Positions 5,825 through 10,132 of a stretch of 10,132 nt of DNA are shown here, piece after piece (the stretch's first letter is position 1; every line of letters starts with the position of its first letter). The DNA lies in the NCBI GenBank assembly GCA_934644855.1, contig CAKUDJ010000015.1, positions 1 through 10,132 of the forward strand. The letters run 5' to 3'. Below the pieces are notes generated by a model, which was given only the letters and a program-made list of their open reading frames with translations, did not search any database and had not been told where the DNA came from. This DNA comes from an uncultured Elusimicrobiales bacterium. GTDB lineage: Bacteria; Elusimicrobiota; Elusimicrobia; Elusimicrobiales; Elusimicrobiaceae. The translations under genes were made by a program, and so were the position numbers.

Positions 5825-6707
5825 AAGAATTACCGCTTGCGTGATAGGCGTTGTGGTTATTTTGGCGTTGGTGGTACTGCTGAAACCCAAAGCCGCTAAT
5901 CCGTTAGATAGCGTAGCCAAAGACGTTTTTGCCGTTCGCCCGGAAACCGTGCAAAAGCGCGATTTGCGCCACCAGTTAATTATGTCCGGTAGCGTAAAAG
6001 CGTGGGAAGAAGCCACCCTTTACCCGCGGGTGAGCGGGAAACTGCTTAAAAATTTACTAAGGGAAGGGGATGCGGTCAAAAAGAACCAAACCGTCAGCTT
6101 AATTGAGCGCGACGAAGTGGGTGCCGTGTACGAGCCGGTGGTAGTGCCTTCCACCATTACCGGGCTAGTGGGCCGCGTGTATTTGGACCCGGGGGCTAAC
6201 GTGACGGTTTCTACCCCGGTGGCGTTGGTCGTCAACCAAGAGCGCGTGCGCGTGGCGGTGGATATGCCGGAACGCTACATTGGCGAAATTTACAAAGGCC
6301 AGCCTGCCACGTTGCGCGTAGACGCCTTGCCCGGCAAAGAATTTAATGCCCGCCTGCAAATCATCAGCCCGGTGGTGGATTCCAACAGCCGCGCGGTGGC
6401 TGTGGAATTTTGGGCCGATAACGCCAAGGGGCTCCTTAAATCCGGGATGTTTGCCAAAGTGGATGTGACGCTGTCGGAAAAGAAAAACGCGGTGTCTATC
6501 GCTAAAAAAAGTTTGTACCGCCAAAATGGGGAAAGCTATGTGTTTGTGCCGTCCCAAGACGGCAGAACGGCCCAAAAGAAAGTGGTAAGTGTCGGCTTTG
6601 AAAACACGGACCATTTGGAAATTGCAGACGGCTTGAAAGAAGGCGATACCATTTTGGAATTTGCTTACGGATTGCAAGACGGCAGCAAAATTGATTTGGG
6701 GAAATAA
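5805..6707 (+). CDS. RND periplasmic adaptor (HlyD/MFP family) lacking the alpha-hairpin
   Basis: Adaptors of this family bridge the inner-membrane RND pump and the outer-membrane channel. The 300-residue protein has an N-terminal membrane anchor (about 8-26) with no lipobox. The first lipoyl half follows (about 70-102, with YPRVSGKLLKNLLREGDAV), then the second half (about 111-144, with STITGLVGRVYLDPGANV), a beta-barrel domain (about 147-223) and a membrane-proximal domain (about 225-300). Between the lipoyl halves there are only about eight residues, where most relatives carry a coiled-coil hairpin of tens of residues. The gene is therefore shorter than the usual 350-400 residues. Both lipoyl halves and all downstream domains are intact, so this looks like a genuine compact form rather than a broken gene. 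A strong Shine-Dalgarno AGAAGGA (5791-5797) lies 7 bases before the start. The pump gene follows after 9 bases. Confidence 0.92.
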   Translation: MKKKTSKRITACVIGVVVILALVVLLKPKAANPLDSVAKDVFAVRPETVQKRDLRHQLIMSGSVKAWEEATLYPRVSGKLLKNLLREGDAVKKNQTVSLIERDEVGAVYEPVVVPSTITGLVGRVYLDPGANVTVSTPVALVVNQERVRVAVDMPERYIGEIYKGQPATLRVDALPGKEFNARLQIISPVVDSNSRAVAVEFWADNAKGLLKSGMFAKVDVTLSEKKNAVSIAKKSLYRQNGESYVFVPSQDGRTAQKKVVSVGFENTDHLEIADGLKEGDTILEFAYGLQDGSKIDLGK

Positions 6708-6716
6708 GGCGCTTTT

Positions 6717-9700
6717 ATGCAACAAACAACACCAAATAACGCGCAGCCGTCCGCCCGCCCGGAAAAGAAAGGCGGCCTGACCGCCCTGTTTATCAACCGC
6801 CCGGTAGCTACTATTATGATGAGCTTAGCCGTGGTGGTACTGGGTTTTATGTCTTATTCGGGCATGGGCGTTGGGATGTTCCCCAACGTAGACGTGCCGT
6901 ATGTACTGGTGCAAACCACCTTGGCCGGGGCCAACCCGGAAGAAGTGGAAACCTCCATTACCAAAGTGGTGGAAGAATCCGTCAACCAAGTGGAAGGGAT
7001 TGACGAAATTAAATCCCAAAGCATGGAAGGGTTTTCCCTGGTAAGCATTAAGTTTGATATGGATAAAGACGGCGACGTTGCCGCCCAGGAAGTGCGCGAC
7101 AAAGTAGAGCTGATTAAAAACGAATTGCCGGACGGTACGGATGCCCCCGTCGTGCAAAAACTGGATATGGATTCCATAGCCGTACTGAACGTGGTGGTAT
7201 CCGGCGAGCGCGACATTGTGGATTTAACCGAAGTCGCCAAGAAAAAAGTAAAAGAAAATATTGAAAATATCCGCGGGGTCGGTTCCGTCAGCATTGTGGG
7301 CGGACGCGAACGCGAAATCCATGTGATTGTAAACCCGCTGAAACTTTTTGCGCTCAATTTGCCGATTAGTGATGTTTCTTCCGGCCTGGCGGACCAGAAC
7401 GTGGAAATCCCCGGCGGGCGCGTGGAACAAAAACACCAGGAATATAACTTGCGCATTTTGGGCCGTATCCCCACGGTGGAAGCGTTTAATGATGTGTTTA
7501 TTGCCAAACGCAAAGGCACTTCCATTAAAGTGTCCGACATCGGGTACGCCGAAGACTCCGGCGAATACGAGCGTTCTTCCGCGTGGCTCAATGCCCGCCG
7601 CTCCGTCACGCTGGAAGTGACCAAACAATCCGGCACCAATACATTGGCCGTAGTGCAAGGGGTCAAAGATAAACTGGCCCTCATTGAGCCTACCCTGCCG
7701 AAAGATATTCACATTACGCTGATGATGGACCAATCCGGCAACATTAAAGGCTCCGTGCATACCGTGCTGGAACACTTGGTTTTGGGCGGCTTTTTGGCCG
7801 GGGTAATGGTACTTTTGTTTATGGGCTCCCTGCGTTCCACCTTTATTGCGTTTTTGGCGATGCCTATTTCTATCATTGGTTCGTTTATCTTTATGAAGAT
7901 GAGCGGATTTACCATTGATACCATGACCCTGTTGGGCCTTACGGTGGCGGTAGGTATTGTGATTGACGACGCGATTGTCATGTTGGAAAACATTTTCCGC
8001 CACATGGAAAAATACAACAAAACGCCCAAACGCGCCGCGTTGGACGGTTCGCGCGAAATTACGTCTACCGTTATTGCCACCACTCTTTCCATTTTGGTTA
8101 TTTTCCTGCCGCTTGCGTATATGAGCGGTATTGTGGGGCGCATTGTAAACAGCTACGGTTTAACGGTGGTATTTGCTATTGCGCTCTCCGGCGTGGTGGC
8201 GCTTACGCTTACGCCTATGCTCTGCGCCAAAATGTTGAAGAAGGGTGAGCAAAAAAGCCGGTTGGACCACCTGGTGGACCGCATCAATCATAAATTGGTG
8301 GATTGGTATATCCCGCTGTTGGATTGGTCCATTCACCACCGCAAAACCATGGTGGCGGTGTCTGTATTCTGCATACTGCTGATGTTCCCCATGTTGGCTA
8401 AAGTGGGGGGAGAATTTATCCCGGTGGATGACAGCGGTAAAGTACAAGTGACGGTGGAAGCCCCGGTGGGCACCAGTTATGCCGATACGCTGGACATCCT
8501 GCGCCAAATTGAAAAAGACATACGCCGCTTGCCGCACGTCAAAGATACGTTGGTGGTAGCCGGCGTAAACAGCAGCAGTTTTGCCAGTTCCAACCCGGCC
8601 AACAAAGGCTATGTGCGCTACGAGTTGGAAGACCGCAAAAAACGCGAAGGGCTGACGACCAACGATTATTTGAAAGTGACCCGCGATATGATGAAAAAGT
8701 ACGACGGTTTGGAAACCACCACGTATATCGTCAGTGACGGCCCTTCCGCCGGTTCGTATGAATTGCAATACGTTATTTCCGGCCCGGATATTGATAAACT
8801 GGCCGAATACGGCAACACCATGATTGCCCAACTTCGCAAAGACCCGCGGTTTATTGATTTGGATTTGTCTTTGGACTTGTCCAAGCCGGAATACCGCGTG
8901 GTGATTAACCGCGATAAAGCCCACAGTTTGGGGGTTAAAGTATCCAGTATTGCTTCCGCTTTGCGCACCATGGTAGGCGGGGAAGATGATATTACAAAAT
9001 ATAAAGACGGGGACGAACTGTATAACGTCCGCGTGCGCGTGGCCGAGGAATACCGCGACACCAAAGAAGCCATTGCCGCGTTAATGGTGCCCGGTAAATC
9101 CAACGGGGAAGACACCATTGTCCGTTTGGACTCTGTGGCCACGATTGAAGAAGGCACCGGCCCCAGCCAAATTGACCGCCACAACCGCCAACGCCAAGTG
9201 ACGGTGCAGGCCAACTTAAACGGTATTGACCAACGCAGCGCGTTGGCTATTGTGGAACAAGCGTACAAAGACTTAAACGCCGGGGTGGAATATACGGGCG
9301 GAACGTCCGGGATGTCACAAGAAATGGGCAAAATGTTTATGTCCTTTATTATGGCGTTCGTGTTGGCGTTCCTGTTTAAGTATATGATTTTGGCCGCACA
9401 GTTTGAAAGTTATACGCACCCGGTGGCCATTATCGTATCGCTGCCGCTGACGATTCCGTTTGCGGTGCTGTCTTTACTGCTTACCGGGCAGACCATGAAC
9501 TTATACAGTTTGTTGGGTATTTTTATGTTGATTGGGGTGGTCAGCAAAAACGCTATTTTGCAGACGGACTACACCAACCAACTGCGTGCCCGCGGCTACG
9601 GCCGCACGGAAGCCATTTTGCAGGCTAACCGCGTGCGCTTGCGCCCTATTTTAATGACCACGCTAACCCTGATTATGGGCGTGGCCCCCATGATTATTTC

Positions 9701-9917
9701 CAACGGGGTAGGGGCGGAAGAACGCCGCAGTTTGGCGATTGTAATTGTAGGCGGGCAGGCGCTTTCGCTGTTGGTCACCCTGTTAATGACTCCGGTGACG
9801 TATATTTTAATGGACGAATTTGGCGATTGGCTGAATTTGAAACTGTTTCATATCCCGGTGCCGGAAGACAAAAACCAGGCGGTCATTTTGCCCGAAGTCC
9901 CGCCGGAAGAAGAATAA
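6717..9917 (+). CDS. RND multidrug efflux transporter, HAE1/AcrB type
   Basis: This is the proton-driven inner-membrane pump of the tripartite system. At 1066 residues it is close to AcrB (1049). The N-terminal cytoplasmic tail (1-20) leads into LFINRPVAT and the first membrane helix (about 29-48), then the first large periplasmic loop (about 50-345). The next membrane bundle (about 350-505) includes the TM4 motif GIVIDDAIVMLENI with the proton-relay pair Asp417/Asp418. A cytoplasmic loop, a helix near 543-560, the second periplasmic loop (about 565-870) and the last bundle (about 872-1033) follow. TM10 carries GVVSKNAIL with the conserved Lys944. The charged relay residues indicate the drug-type HAE1 group and an active pump; metal-exporting CusA-type proteins differ in these helices. 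The C-terminus is acidic (ends EVPPEEE). Substrates cannot be predicted. The gene closes the operon and starts 9 bases after the adaptor stop, with only a weak AAGG upstream. Confidence 0.95.
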   Translation: MQQTTPNNAQPSARPEKKGGLTALFINRPVATIMMSLAVVVLGFMSYSGMGVGMFPNVDVPYVLVQTTLAGANPEEVETSITKVVEESVNQVEGIDEIKSQSMEGFSLVSIKFDMDKDGDVAAQEVRDKVELIKNELPDGTDAPVVQKLDMDSIAVLNVVVSGERDIVDLTEVAKKKVKENIENIRGVGSVSIVGGREREIHVIVNPLKLFALNLPISDVSSGLADQNVEIPGGRVEQKHQEYNLRILGRIPTVEAFNDVFIAKRKGTSIKVSDIGYAEDSGEYERSSAWLNARRSVTLEVTKQSGTNTLAVVQGVKDKLALIEPTLPKDIHITLMMDQSGNIKGSVHTVLEHLVLGGFLAGVMVLLFMGSLRSTFIAFLAMPISIIGSFIFMKMSGFTIDTMTLLGLTVAVGIVIDDAIVMLENIFRHMEKYNKTPKRAALDGSREITSTVIATTLSILVIFLPLAYMSGIVGRIVNSYGLTVVFAIALSGVVALTLTPMLCAKMLKKGEQKSRLDHLVDRINHKLVDWYIPLLDWSIHHRKTMVAVSVFCILLMFPMLAKVGGEFIPVDDSGKVQVTVEAPVGTSYADTLDILRQIEKDIRRLPHVKDTLVVAGVNSSSFASSNPANKGYVRYELEDRKKREGLTTNDYLKVTRDMMKKYDGLETTTYIVSDGPSAGSYELQYVISGPDIDKLAEYGNTMIAQLRKDPRFIDLDLSLDLSKPEYRVVINRDKAHSLGVKVSSIASALRTMVGGEDDITKYKDGDELYNVRVRVAEEYRDTKEAIAALMVPGKSNGEDTIVRLDSVATIEEGTGPSQIDRHNRQRQVTVQANLNGIDQRSALAIVEQAYKDLNAGVEYTGGTSGMSQEMGKMFMSFIMAFVLAFLFKYMILAAQFESYTHPVAIIVSLPLTIPFAVLSLLLTGQTMNLYSLLGIFMLIGVVSKNAILQTDYTNQLRARGYGRTEAILQANRVRLRPILMTTLTLIMGVAPMIISNGVGAEERRSLAIVIVGGQALSLLVTLLMTPVTYILMDEFGDWLNLKLFHIPVPEDKNQAVILPEVPPEEE

Positions 9918-9946
9918 AACACCGGCAGGCAAGGTTAGCGTTTTAC

Positions 9947-9977
9947 ACACGGGGGAAAATAACATTTTCTCCCGTGT
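9947..9977 (+). terminator. Long hairpin after the RND gene, possible terminator
   Basis: ACACGGGGGAAAAT (9947-9960) pairs with ATTTTCTCCCGTGT (9964-9977) around an AAC loop, a 14-bp stem with one G-T pair. It starts 30 bases after the pump stop. The following tract (TTGCGTTT) is only partly T-rich, so it may be a weak or factor-assisted terminator, or a 3'-end stabilising hairpin. Confidence 0.6.
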
Positions 9978-10001
9978 TTGCGTTTGGGGCAATAACCAAA
10001 C

Positions 10002-10036
10002 AAAAAAGCGGCCCCTGTTCAAAGAGGGGCCGCTTT
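10002..10036 (-). terminator. Intrinsic terminator of tRNA-Cys
   Basis: AAAGCGGCCCCT (10005-10016) is the inverse of AGGGGCCGCTTT (10025-10036), a 12-bp stem with an 8-base loop. On the minus strand it is followed by a run of six T (10007-10002), the classical form. It begins 21 bases after the tRNA end. The stem could also stop plus-strand readthrough from the pump operon, but there the T run is only three bases. Confidence 0.88.
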
Positions 10037-10056
10037 CAAAATAAACCAAAAAGAAA

Positions 10057-10128
10057 AGGTGCGGGCGGGAATCGAACCCGCGAATATGAGTTTTGCAGAC
10101 TCACGCCTTACCACTTGGCCACCGCACC
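10057..10128 (-). tRNA. tRNA-Cys (GCA)
   Basis: Read on the minus strand, a full cloverleaf forms. The acceptor stem GGTGCGG/CCGCACC has seven perfect pairs. The D-arm is GCC-AAGTGGTAA-GGC. The anticodon stem TGAGT/ACTCA encloses loop CTGCAAA with anticodon GCA. The variable loop is TATTC, and the T-arm is GCGGG-TTCGATT-CCCGC. The discriminator is U, the known identity base for cysteine tRNA. CCA is not encoded (TTT follows), so it must be added after transcription. Confidence 0.97.
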
Positions 10129-10132
10129 GTAT

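Noticed and set aside
5900..6300. Possibility that the short adaptor is a deletion-damaged pseudogene
   Set aside because: The frame is uninterrupted, both lipoyl halves are complete, the linker is clean, and the overlaps with both operon neighbours are kept.
6165..6725. A 186-codon minus-strand frame opposite the adaptor gene
   Set aside because: Antisense to an intact adaptor with clear domain order; its His/Phe-rich translation resembles no known family.
6854..7684. A 276-codon minus-strand open frame opposite the RND gene
   Set aside because: It lies wholly antisense to a clear RND pump, its translation is Ser/Thr/Pro-rich with no family motif, and it has no supporting start context. 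It is a shadow of the real gene.
7224..8924. Two further long minus-strand frames (7224-8003 and 8160-8924) opposite the RND gene
   Set aside because: His/Gln/Arg-rich translations typical of the complement of a membrane-protein gene, with no recognisable domain.
9918..10132. Integration site at the tRNA-Cys gene
   Set aside because: No integrase gene and no repeated copy of the tRNA 3' end is visible in the window; the tRNA is intact with its own terminator. The far side lies outside the window and cannot be judged.

Overview
The window reads as an ordinary chromosomal segment of a Gram-negative (diderm) bacterium. It encodes an outer-membrane TolC-type channel, a periplasmic adaptor and an inner-membrane RND transporter. 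Base composition is moderate and even, codon use looks alike across genes, and I see no insertion sequence, phage gene, CRISPR array or integration scar. The phylum cannot be fixed from motifs alone. The compact gene layout and DapA sequence style would suit a gut-associated lineage such as Elusimicrobiota, but that is a weak guess.

Layout. (1) Positions 1-1746, minus strand: a dapA-asd operon for the diaminopimelate/lysine pathway; asd is cut by the window start, probably only 10-20 residues short of its C-terminus. (2) Positions 1747-1848: a short divergent regulatory region with two perfect palindromes and an extended -10 promoter. (3) Positions 1849-3659, plus strand: an SppA-type S49 membrane protease followed 8 bases later by a small polytopic membrane protein that resembles the YIP1 fold, closed by a strong intrinsic terminator. 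(4) Positions 3710-9917, plus strand: a self-contained efflux operon in the order TetR regulator, TolC-like channel, periplasmic adaptor, RND pump, with overlapping or nearly abutting genes and a near-perfect palindromic operator over the predicted transcription start. (5) Positions 9918-10132: a hairpin after the pump gene, then a minus-strand tRNA-Cys(GCA) with its own intrinsic terminator, convergent with the pump operon.

How the genes work together. DapA and Asd catalyse neighbouring steps: Asd makes aspartate semialdehyde, and DapA condenses it with pyruvate on the way to meso-diaminopimelate for peptidoglycan and to lysine. The TetR protein probably represses its own operon. The other three products would assemble into a tripartite proton-driven pump spanning both membranes.

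The most notable point is that the adaptor seems to lack the alpha-helical hairpin that normally reaches the TolC channel: its two lipoyl half-motifs are joined by a linker of about eight residues. This resembles the atypical adaptor BesA of Borrelia and implies a different way of docking to the channel. I found no clearly new multi-gene system.
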